Part shown: piece by piece, positions 56,168 through 64,000 of the stretch
How the letters are laid out: each line of letters begins with the position of its first letter
Numbering within the stretch: position 1 is the first letter of the stretch
From: Selaginella moellendorffii
Lineage: Eukaryota > Streptophyta > Lycopodiopsida > Selaginellales > Selaginellaceae
Length of the DNA: 64,000 bases
Reading direction: 5' to 3'
Assembly (NCBI RefSeq): GCF_000143415.4
Contig: NW_003314354.1
Location: 224,575-288,574 of the forward strand
Program-made: the position numbers and the translations under genes
The notes under the pieces: model-generated
The model's input: only the letters and a program-made list of their open reading frames with translations
Database searches by the model: none
What the model was told of the DNA's origin: nothing

Positions 56168-56780
56168 ATGGCAGTGTTCTTGTCAGCTGTGATTCTCCTC
56201 TCTTTGTGTTCGTTGTCAGCTAATGCTAATCTTCTCATAAAAGTATGGTTCCACCACAGTCGAGGAGAACAGCTTCCTCCCCTTGCACATCACTGACAGG
56301 GCTCCCACTATTGACATCCAAGGATATGACGACCGCCGCGGCATCAACATCACACATCCTTCATACTTTTCAGTGGTGATGTTCACCTGGTTGGACATGA
56401 TTGGATTCCAATTCTTTGAGTCCTATATCACCTACTGGGTTGCAAACATTCCAGCAGGCAGCTTTGGTAAGCAAGCTTGACCACATTTGATTTTGTAAAA
56501 GAGTTTTTGGGTGGATTGGACTCTCTGATTGTGATGGATTTGTCTTTGCAGGACCTGGGAAGGGCAACGTTGTCTTGCCTTAGATGTCTCCTCTAGCCAC
56601 CAACAAGTTTTTGCAATTCAGTGAACAGAACAACTCGTACTCTTTTGCGCTTGTTCCACAGGGAAGTAACTTGGTGGGGCAGATCGTGGACAACCGCATA
56701 AACCAAAGACGCTCCAGCATTACAACTGCACTGGAGAGTTTATTGAGATCATCGACTTCACCACCTCCACATCTCAAAAC
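56168..56780 (+). pseudogene. secreted-protein gene, longer copy (frameshift and stop)
   Basis: The ATG opens a signal peptide (MAVFLSAVILLSLCSLSANA). A frame change near 56245 leads to STTVEENSFLPLHITDRAP, TIDIQGYDDRRGINITHPSY and then VMFTWLDMIGFQFFESYITY ending at a donor (56466). After the intron the frame reads GPGKGNVVLP, an in-frame TAG (56581), then MSPLATNKFLQFSEQNN and SYSFALVPQGSNLVGQIVDN. The frameshift and TAG make it non-coding as it stands. The conserved-looking blocks suggest a real secreted family that I do not recognise. A shorter copy is at 7.2 kb. Confidence 0.6.
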
Positions 56781-57006
56781 TAAATTGTTGTTAATTCATT
56801 TGATTATTAATAATGTTTTCAACTTCAAAAAATCACACACACTAGGGACCCATTAGATCGACAAGTTTCTTGAGAGGTCGGCCCAGTGATTCCACCTCTC
56901 CATTCAATCTAAAGATGATTTCCTCGTCTTGATGATATGAAGAAGGGCGCCTTGTTTGCCACCGGTCACAATGGTGAACTTGATTACTAACAAAAATAAA
57001 AAACGG

Positions 57007-58302
57007 CTATCTCAACCACTTTGCATACTCCCACAACTTCGCGTAAGGAAGATACTGGTCTTCGTCTGAATCACTGTCCTTTTTGGTGTTGTAAGCTTGT
57101 CTTGATCCCATGAGAACAAAGCTGACAACCTGTGCCGCAGTACAAAGTTTAGGAAAAACCATGAAAAGGCAGACGAGGGCGGATCAAACCTGTTCTAGCA
57201 ACAGTGGCCTCAGCTTGTGCTCCTGGAAGTTTTTCTTGCTGCACTGGTTGGCAAATGTTTGCAAGCAAAGCTCCGATGACCAAAACGTTGCCTTGCAAGT
57301 CAAGCACTGGGCCCTTGTGAAGAGATACAAAAGCTTTGGCGAACCTGGAAAGCAAAAATATATAATAGTTAGACACAAGAAAAGCACTAAACGAAACAAC
57401 TCACGGAGAACTGCGATCTCGAAAGCCTTCTTCCAGCAGCCTATTTTTTGGATCGAAACATCCTTGACTCTCAGAGGAGTACTGGAATCATCATCACCCA
57501 GCTCAAAACCAGCGAGCTGCAAAACTCTAGTAGGATCAAAACTCGTGTTCTCAAGAACAACCGTGAAAAGCTTCTGCCAGAGGTTTGCGTCTTTGTACTC
57601 TGAATTCCAAGACCTTCACAAAACAAGATGAAACCTGTCACATTTGTTGGAGAAGAAATCGAGATTAAAATCAAAACCTGCATACGCAGCCAGCAGTAGC
57701 CAGTGATATGGGATCCAGGAAGCTGAAAACGTGAACAAGAACATCCACCGGAAGCTGGCAGGATTCTTCACGAGAAAAAAATAGAAAACATAGTCAGAAA
57801 GACGAAGAAGAACAGTCTTACAAAACCATACCGTCTAGCTCGCTTTGATTCTTGGAGCTCCTTTGCAAGGAAATGGCAGCCTTTCTAAACTCCCCAGCCG
57901 CCAAGCCCTTCTTGTGCTTCGGCAAGACGGAGTCAGAAGCTTGGAGCAAAGCACTGGCAGCGGAGAAATCACCAGCCGAGCACCATGGATGACTAGAGAA
58001 AAAAACACAAAGAACAAAGGAAAAAAAATGAGAGAAATCACGAAAGCTTTCAAAGAAGAGATTCTTACTCCTGGAGGATGCGAAACGCGGCGAGAAGATC
58101 CTGGAAGAGAGCCGCCTGGAGAGACTTGGGGGCAATTCCATAAGCCTGTTTGAGCAGCACGGCAAGCTCCTTGCAAGCTCGGGCATAGTCGCACCTAGAC
58201 AAGCAAATCGATGGAGTAAATCGAGAATGTAAGCTAGTGCTAGTCTTAGTACCTCCTGTTAAGAGCCTCTCCCAGCCTTAGAGAAGAATATCGCGCCTCC
58301 AT
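57007..58302 (-). CDS. F-box protein, At5g52880-like
   Basis: Exons read MEARYSSLRLGEALNRR, DYARACKELAVLLKQAYG, SLQAALFQDLLAAFRILQ and SAASALLQASDSVLPKHKKG. A canonical F-box follows (QLPVDVLVHVFSFLDPISLA; GCVCRSWNSEY). The next exon has ANLWQKLFTVVLENT, and a Cys-containing block reads AQCLTCKATFWSSELCL. The C-terminus is acidic (KKDSDSDEDQYLPYAKLWEY) and ends at 57007. The N-terminal helical domain, single F-box, CxxC block and DSDSDE tail match my memory of the Arabidopsis family. It would act as an SCF substrate receptor. Other frames give hydrophobic but wrong peptides. The chosen frame is supported by splice phases. Confidence 0.75.
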
Positions 58303-58416
58303 GGCCTGGCATGGCTTGCTAGAAATGGTCGCCCTACATCACTCTCTCGAATATGCGTTTAGGGGGTCCCGGGTTCGACATCTCTTTCACCCCGCTGGAA
58401 AGAAAGAGGCTCTTGT

Positions 58417-60183
58417 TTAATTCACACCGGCCAAGTCGATGAGCTTTTTCGAGTGTAAATTCGAGATGGATTCAGCGATGACACCAGCACTGCTTCTCAT
58501 GTATCCTCCTGGAACAAATTAAAAAGGAAAACGAATCACTGTTCTAGCAGGTGGAATGGAAGAAGATTAAAAGATGTTTACCAGACGTGAGCATGACAAT
58601 TGGGATGTTTCTCTGGCGAGCGAAGCTGAAAACAATCTCGTCACGCTCTTTCACTCCTTCCGGTGAAACCTGCAAGGACGAGACTGAGACAACGCTCGAG
58701 AAAGTTGAAGCAAACCTCCAATCGGCCGAGAGGATCTCCTTCCAATATGTCTGTGCCGGCGTTGTAGACCAAAAGATCTGGAGCAAAGGCTTGGAACGCC
58801 TCCTGCAACTTACGAAGTTGCTAAAAAGATGCTACAAAGAGAAAAACAAGTATACAAAAGAGAACCTCAAGCTCTTGCTTTAAACGCGTCAGGTAAGAGT
58901 CAGTCCGTGTTCCACTCTACGTGTAAGATAACACGCTTTGTTGAGAAACAATAAACAAAAACTGCTTACGGAAATTTCAACTCGCCGATCAATCCAGCGT
59001 TTTGCTTCATAATCCTGCAAAGCAGTGTACATGAACATGACGAAGAATCTTACAAGTTCATACCAGTGGATATATATCTCGATTATACATGTCAAAGATA
59101 AACACTCGATCTGCAAGGAGTTCGCGACGATTAAGTCAAGTGGCAAACAGGAAAAGGAGCTCTACAAGTGAAAAGTACCAGAAAGAGTTACCATCATCTG
59201 CAAAATCCCTTTCATGACCATTGCCTTGGTGAGCATCAAGATCGACAATCATCGCCCTGCAACCGTTTCATGAAAACGAAAGCTCTGAAAATATGATCTC
59301 TTAAAAGCACATACCGGCTGATATTGAGATTTGCGAAAGCGAAGTGAATGCAGAGTGTTATGTCTGCATACACACAAAAACCACCGCCTCTATAGCCACA
59401 ACAATGGTGAAATCCCCCTCCAACATTTATAGCCCATCCCCGTTCATAAGCAACTTTGCCTGCTAGAACAGACCCTCCCACCTTGAAAACAACGCAAAAG
59501 AACATAAACAAGGGAAACTACCTGTTTCCAAACTACCTGTTTCCGAAATGGGACTAAAACTTTAGAACGAATGATGCAATAAGGCAGCAAAGCCACAGGG
59601 GGAACCTGTTTGATCGAGCTCAAGAAAGAGATATAAACACAAAGATTGAATTTTTCTACCTCCAATATGGAGGCAGCAACATAACTCCGCTTTAAGCTCT
59701 CCAAATATTCCGGTGTGTGTACCTGAAAATGGAAAAAAGAAGGAAACCAAGAGAATTAATCTCCGCTTGAAGTTAAATAGTCGAGAACATACCACGAGAA
59801 GATCTTCTTTTGTAGCTTCTCCAGGCTCCATAATTCTACGTGACTCCAGCTCGCCTTTCTGGATCAGCAGCTCACACACTCTTCCCCACTTGGAAGAGTC
59901 AAATGGATGGCTGGGAGTTGAGAGACGCTCTTTAGATTCAATGCGAAAGAAAGAGCCAATCTATTTACAGTTTCTCCAATCCCAGGAACGCGATATTATA
60001 CACTGCGGAGTATACGACTGGAACCTAGGCCGGAAGAACAGAAAATTGGAATTGAAATTGGCAACGGCGGGCGCCTACCTTGCCAGGAGATGCATTGGAA
60101 TCGTAGAGCTTGCTCGCTTTGATCCTCGCCAAGCGCTGGGCGTCGTAAACAGCACCGCCACTGCTGCTAGCTTGCTTCGCCAT
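58417..60183 (-). CDS. class IV histone deacetylase (HDAC11/HDA2-like)
   Basis: About ten exons. The start MAKQASSSGGAVYDAQRLAK leads to VPVVYSAVYNIAFLGLEKL, HPFDSSKWGRV and EATKEDLLVV. HTPEYLESLKRSYVAASI and VPPVALLPYCIIRSKVL are followed by the active site: AINVGGGFHHCCGYRGGGFC with the catalytic His pair, MIVDLDAHQGNGHERDF with the zinc Asp and His, and VYNAGTDILEGDPLGGL with the second zinc Asp. The end is MLTSGGYMRSSAGVIAESI and KKLIDLAGVN. All catalytic residues are present. These features are those of class IV enzymes. It would remove acetyl or longer acyl groups from lysine. It may also have an organelle form, as reported for some plant class IV enzymes. The 5' end is 166 bp from a divergent U2 snRNA gene. 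Confidence 0.92.
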
Positions 60184-60277
60184 GCCACAAACCCTACATT
60201 TTCAGTCAAACAAGATGACACGTGTTTATCCATCTTTTACCCCTAATTGTTTATGTGACACGTCAGCCCGCGCCCTA

Positions 60278-60288
60278 TCCCATATGCC
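60278..60288 (+). promoter_or_regulatory. upstream sequence element (USE) of the U2 gene
   Basis: tcccatatgcc resembles the plant snRNA USE consensus RTCCCACATCG and lies about 29 bp before the TATA box, the spacing typical of Pol II-type plant snRNA genes. Confidence 0.6.
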
Positions 60289-60316
60289 GTGGCACAGGCT
60301 TGGGGCCTGCCCACAG

Positions 60317-60323
60317 TATATAA
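60317..60323 (+). promoter_or_regulatory. TATA box of the U2 gene
   Basis: tatataa, 33 bp before the first base of U2 RNA. Confidence 0.75.
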
Positions 60324-60349
60324 GGAGAGGGCTGGGCCATGAAATTTTT

Positions 60350-60544
60350 ATACCTTTCTCGGCCTTTTGGCTAAGATCAAGTGTAGTATCTGTTCTTATC
60401 AGTTTAATAGCTGATATGGGACCACGTGTCCCAACGCTATTAACCTAATTTTTTGTGGGAGGGGGGCCACCGGTAGCTTGCTGCCCGGCTTTCCACGTGT
60501 CGCTTTGGCCTTACACTACCGCCTTAGCCTGGCACAACCCCCCA
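60350..60544 (+). ncRNA. U2 spliceosomal snRNA
   Basis: The 5' end ATACCTTTCTCGGCCTTTTG is the universal U2 start. The branch-point recognition region (gtgtagtatctg) and the stem-loop IIa region (cagtttaatagctgatatg) follow. A clear Sm site (aattttttg, about 60448-60456) and a GC-rich 3' stem-loop region are present. The length of about 195 nt agrees with plant U2. The 3' end is estimated from the ccttagcctggcac region. USE and TATA elements upstream support a transcribed gene. Confidence 0.93.
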
Positions 60545-60668
60545 ACCCCCCCAAATATTAAATCTAAGAAGTATTAAAATAAACGATATTAAAACTGATG
60601 CTAACTAAACTCCTTTAAATGTTTGAATGGTCCTGGGTTCAAAATAAAAAACATTAAAGCCTGGGGTT

Positions 60669-60677
60669 TTAGGGTTT
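60669..60677 (+). promoter_or_regulatory. telo-box upstream of the histidine phosphatase gene
   Basis: ttagggttt lies 14 bp before the start codon at 60691, in the same relative position as in the AlaRS and L23a genes. Confidence 0.4.
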
Positions 60678-60690
60678 GTAGTAAGGAAAG

Positions 60691-61847
60691 ATGGAGGAAG
60701 CGAAGATCATCCACCTGGTAAGACACGCAGAAGCCTTTCACAATGTCGATGGCGATGTGAGCCTCCATCGCCTCTTCTTCCGGGGCGAATGGCGCCATCT
60801 CTCTCCGCGCCTCCTCATTCGCGTGTTGCGGCCATTCTGGCGCCACTTCCAAGCGTGGCTGCTCTCCTTCTTCATTGGCAAGGCCTCTCTCAAGCATGCC
60901 CGCGCTCGCGACCAGAACTTCTTTGATCCCAAGCTCACTTCCAATGGCTGGGAACAGGTAAGAGCTCTCATTCTCTATCACTCGCGTTTTCTTCTCATAT
61001 CGCAATGCTCGAATCAGATTGGAAGGCTCCGCAAGATCGTGGGAGAGAGTGGGATTGATCGTCGCGTTCAGCTGGTTGTGGTTTCTCCCTTGACTCGGTG
61101 AGAGTTTTTTTTCTATTTCTTCTTCTTGTTCATCGTTCAGTTTTTGTAGAACTTTGCAAACGGCAGTCGGTGTGTTTGGAAGCGGAGAGATCGGCAGTCC
61201 GCCTTTTGTTGCACAGGAGCTGTGTAGAGAACGGATGGTATGTTTTTCTTCTCGTCCTTTTTTCTTCTTGATCTCGTCTCGTTTACGTGTTCTTTTTCTT
61301 TTTTGGTGCAATCCACTTAGAGCGTTCGATCGTCTGACAAGAGACGGGCCATTAGCAACTATGCGCCAATGTTTACAACAGTCGATTTTTCGCAGGTGTG
61401 TGTGTGTGTGTGTGTTTTTCATGAGATGCAAGGTGTGCAACATTCATTGTGTTTGTTCTCTTAGATCGAAGACGATGACGATAAAATGTGGAATCCAGAC
61501 ACTCCCGAGACAATGAAAGAGCTGCAAGAACGGATCACTCTTTTTCTGCAATGGTAAAGTAAAAAAAACAGAAGCTCTCCAGTTTTTTGTTTCCACAAGT
61601 ATTGAATGGTGGCTTTCTTAACGAACCAGGCTTTGGGATCGCAAAGAGACGGAGATCGCTGTGGTTTCGCACAGCAGCTTTTTGCGCAACATGCTCAAGC
61701 GCGCAAATCTATTGTAAGCCTTACAAACTTTCCATCTTCCATAATTTTTCTGAACTGGGAATGGATTTGTACAGGCTCCCGAACTGTCAACTCACGACAG
61801 TCCGACTGACAAGATCAGGATGCGATTTCAGATTTTCCGACGCTTGA
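60691..61847 (+). CDS. phosphoglycerate-mutase-like protein (histidine phosphatase family)
   Basis: Seven or so exons. MEEAKIIHLVRHAEAFHNVD carries the catalytic RH motif (RHAE), and LTSNGWEQ, VVVSPLTRTLQTA, ELCRERM, AVVSHSSFLRNML (second catalytic His) and PNCQLTTVRLTRSG complete the fold. The layout matches the plant PGM-like family (Arabidopsis At2g17280 type). That family acts as a broad phosphatase and is not the glycolytic mutase. Between the first block and LTSNGWEQ there is an insertion of about 40 residues rich in Arg, Leu and Phe. Spliced in phase, the last exon reads to TGA at 61847. It is convergent with the PPR gene, 57 bp away. Confidence 0.82.
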
Positions 61848-61903
61848 ATCTGTGTCAGCCACCGCAAACGTTTTGATACAAGGTAATTTTCAATTCCAGG
61901 AGA

Positions 61904-64000
61904 TTACGCTTTCTTGTCAGCCTCGCCCAAGAGCGTGACAACTTGTCGAGCAACAGCGTTGAGAGGATCGAGCTCGAGGATTCTCTCAGCTGCCAGTCTC
62001 TCTCGATTCACATCACCGTGCCTGCGACACCATCCCAGCAAGCTCAGCCACATCGCACCTCGAAACTCCATCGCCATCTTGGAAATGATCCTCTCCGCTT
62101 CTCCCAGCTTTCCTTGTCGTCCCAAGATCTCTACCACGCCTCGAAGGTGCTCCACGCCAGGAACCAAGCCATGATCGCATCGCATCGATTCAATCCAGCG
62201 ATAAACTTCGGTCGCTTCCACGGAACAGTTTATAACGCTCGCAAAGGTGGTGGCGTTTGGCTTGCTACCATCCTGCTGCATCTCCCACAGAAATACAACA
62301 GTCTCTTCTCCACGGCCGTGCTGAGCGAACGCCGAAACAAGAGAATTCCAAGAAACCAAGCTCTTCACTGGAACTGCACGCAGGATCTGGCGAGCGGTTG
62401 CTAAGTTTCCGAGCTTTCCATACATGTCCCCCAGGGAGGTCTTGACGAACGCGTCCTCGAAGAGTCCACACTCTTCGCAAGCGCTGTGGACGAGATGGCC
62501 GAGCCGAGAAGTGGACTCCATGCGGCAGGCCGCAAGCACGGTGATGAAGCTCACTTTGTTTGGAGCGATCCCTTCGAGCAGCATCCGGCGAAACATTGTC
62601 ACCGCCGTGGCGTGCTGGCCGTGCTGGATGCAAGCTCCGATGAAGTTGTTCCACGAGACGACGAGAACTTTGGGATGATCTTCGAGCCGATGTTCTTGCT
62701 CGATGGACGTGAGCATCTTGTACGCGGTCACCAGGTTTCCACACCGTGCGTACATTGCTACCAGCGAGCTCGCCACCGCCGAGTCCGATTCCAGACCACT
62801 CTCCAGAACTTGAGAGTGGATCTTCTTGCCTTGGTCCGAGTTGAGAGCTCCGGCACAGGCACCGAGCATCGCAGCAAACGCAACTCCATCCGGCCTCACG
62901 CCCTCCACTCTCATCACCGGGAGGAACTTAAGAGCTTCTTCGTGCAAGCCCTTGTCCACCAACCCTGTGATGATCGACGTCCATGCCACAACGTTGTTAT
63001 GCTTGTGGAGGATCACTCTCTCCAAAGCTTGCTCCACGAATCCACTCCTGGCGAGCATGCTCACGAGTGCGTTTGAGACCTGAGCGTCCGATCCCCAGCC
63101 CGACTCCATAACCAAGCTTTCCACCATCGCTCTACACGGCTCGTCCTCACACGCAGCCAAGACTCTAGACAAAGTTACCGAGTTTGGCGACGCCGCGGCC
63201 TCCAGCAGCATCATCCGGAAGCTCTGCATGGCCTCGTAAAAGCAGCCATTGTCTACGTACGATCTGATCAACTCGTTCCACAGCACTACGTCACACGAAC
63301 TGTTCGTCCTGGTGATCGTGTCGTCGAAGATCTCTCCAGCTCGAGCTGGACATCCACACTTTGCGAACATATTCAGCATGGCGATGCCGAGAAGAGAGTC
63401 GTGTTGCAGCTGCAACTTCAACTCCGTGTTGATCCACTCCAGGATTTTCGTCCCCAGTGACAAGCACCGGCAAGCGTCCAGGAGTGAGGTCAGTGTAAAC
63501 TTATCCGCCGCAAATCCTTGGAGCTGCATCTTTCGGAAGAGCAGCACGGCGCTATCGGCACAGTCGTTCTGGACGCAGGCTGAGATGATAGAGTTCCACG
63601 ACAGAAGGTTTGGACGATCCAGCCGCTGGAAAACCTCGCTGGCTTTCTCCACTTCCCTGCTTCTCGAGTAGAAAGTTATCAAAGCATTGGACACGGCAGC
63701 ATCGGCGTCGAATCCACCCTCCTCGACGCAGCCACGGACGAGACTCGAGAACTTCTCCCCGCAAACGCAGCTAAGAACACCACCCGCGAAGGAATTCCCA
63801 TTCGGAGAAACTCCTTCCAGCAGCATCCGACAGAAAAACGCGATAGCTTCTTCACTGCAGCCGTTCTGAGCGTACGAAGCAACCACCGCATTCCAGGAGC
63901 TCAAGTCTCTCACCGCCATTGTTTCAAACACTTCCATCGCGCGCTCCACCTCGCCAAGCTTCCCGTAAGTTTTCACCAGCGCGTTTCCAATCGAGACATC
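61904..64000 (-). CDS. pentatricopeptide repeat (PPR) protein, 5' end beyond the window
   Basis: A single frame open to the right edge gives about 698 residues without a start in view. The frame is open at the edge as DVSIGNALVKTYGKLG. Repeats of about 31-36 residues recur, for example LSSWNAVVASYAQNGCSEEA, NLLSWNSIISACVQNDCADS, VVAWTSIITGLVDKGLHEEA and LVVSWNNFIGACIQHGQ. The repeat spacing and the variable lengths indicate the PLS class. The C-terminus has an E-like region (EFRGAMWLSLLGWCRRHGD; RILELDPLNAVARQVVTLLG) and ends without a DYW domain. It would bind organellar RNA, perhaps as an editing specificity factor. Lycophyte organelles edit heavily. Intronless, as usual for PPR genes. Confidence 0.9.
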   Translation of the reverse strand, partial: DVSIGNALVKTYGKLGEVERAMEVFETMAVRDLSSWNAVVASYAQNGCSEEAIAFFCRMLLEGVSPNGNSFAGGVLSCVCGEKFSSLVRGCVEEGGFDADAAVSNALITFYSRSREVEKASEVFQRLDRPNLLSWNSIISACVQNDCADSAVLLFRKMQLQGFAADKFTLTSLLDACRCLSLGTKILEWINTELKLQLQHDSLLGIAMLNMFAKCGCPARAGEIFDDTITRTNSSCDVVLWNELIRSYVDNGCFYEAMQSFRMMLLEAAASPNSVTLSRVLAACEDEPCRAMVESLVMESGWGSDAQVSNALVSMLARSGFVEQALERVILHKHNNVVAWTSIITGLVDKGLHEEALKFLPVMRVEGVRPDGVAFAAMLGACAGALNSDQGKKIHSQVLESGLESDSAVASSLVAMYARCGNLVTAYKMLTSIEQEHRLEDHPKVLVVSWNNFIGACIQHGQHATAVTMFRRMLLEGIAPNKVSFITVLAACRMESTSRLGHLVHSACEECGLFEDAFVKTSLGDMYGKLGNLATARQILRAVPVKSLVSWNSLVSAFAQHGRGEETVVFLWEMQQDGSKPNATTFASVINCSVEATEVYRWIESMRCDHGLVPGVEHLRGVVEILGRQGKLGEAERIISKMAMEFRGAMWLSLLGWCRRHGDVNRERLAAERILELDPLNAVARQVVTLLGEADKKA

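Noticed and set aside
57149-57376. Hydrophobic frame (GNVLVIGALLANICQPV) suggesting a membrane protein
   Set aside because: It is the wrong frame. The correct frame reads a Cys block (AQCLTCKATFW) that continues the F-box protein in phase with the splice sites.
58350-58390. tRNA-like T-arm (gggttcgacat) in the spacer between the HDAC and F-box genes
   Set aside because: The B-box is imperfect, the T-stem does not pair and no acceptor stem or A-box lies at the right distance.

Overview
The window is nuclear DNA of a land plant, most probably a lycophyte of the Selaginella type; the species is my inference. Three things point there. Genes are compact, with many introns of about 50-100 bp. Plant-only families are present: a Pol IV/V second subunit, a PPR protein, pectin acetylesterase, CYSTM and a U-box receptor-like cytoplasmic kinase. 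A flagellar gene (CFAP119/CCDC189 type) is also kept, which fits a plant with swimming sperm. There is one assembly gap (about 55112-55502).

Left part (1-25.6 kb). A DEAD-box helicase relic with an internal inversion is followed by a complete cytosolic-type alanyl-tRNA synthetase. Next are fragments of a NADAR-domain gene and of a secreted-protein gene, then the complete NRPD2/NRPE2-like subunit on the minus strand. From 11 to 25 kb the DNA is strongly rearranged. A truncated inverted copy of the NRPD2 5' end lies beyond a three-KH RNA-binding gene. An unrecognised multi-exon gene ('gene X') occurs three times, twice visibly broken, and its ancestral neighbour is the exostosin gene at 24.4-25.6 kb. 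A relic of the flagellar gene and a truncated WD40 gene are also here.

Middle part (25.6-45.2 kb). A zinc-transporter-like MTP gene, the flagellar CFAP119 homologue and a pectin acetylesterase form a tight, mostly intact block. Then comes a 2.5-kb extremely AT-rich island between two direct copies of an F-box 3'-end relic, and an intronless CDK-like kinase with altered DFG and HRD motifs. A decayed Ty1/copia element with very short LTRs sits inside a minus-strand gene. Next are degenerate and intact copies of an F-box/GH43 gene pair.

Right part (45.2-64 kb). RRP36 and ribosomal protein uL23 (L23a) lie head to tail. A tandem duplication of [L23a end + kinase] follows in which each unit kept a different gene. 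After it come a USP-kinase-U-box protein, the end of a CYSTM peptide gene (cut by the gap), a secreted-protein pseudogene, an F-box gene like At5g52880, a class IV histone deacetylase, a U2 snRNA gene with a plant snRNA promoter, a histidine-phosphatase (phosphoglycerate-mutase-like) gene and a PPR gene that runs off the right edge.

No operon logic applies. The functional themes are translation and ribosome biogenesis (AlaRS, RRP36, L23a, several with telo-box motifs in the 5' region), cell-wall or glycan processing (PAE, GT47, GH43), ubiquitin ligase components (F-box, U-box) and RNA or chromatin (NRPD2, HDAC, U2, KH). The strongest structural signals are the nested inverted and partial duplications, the AT-rich island and the reciprocal gene loss after tandem duplication.
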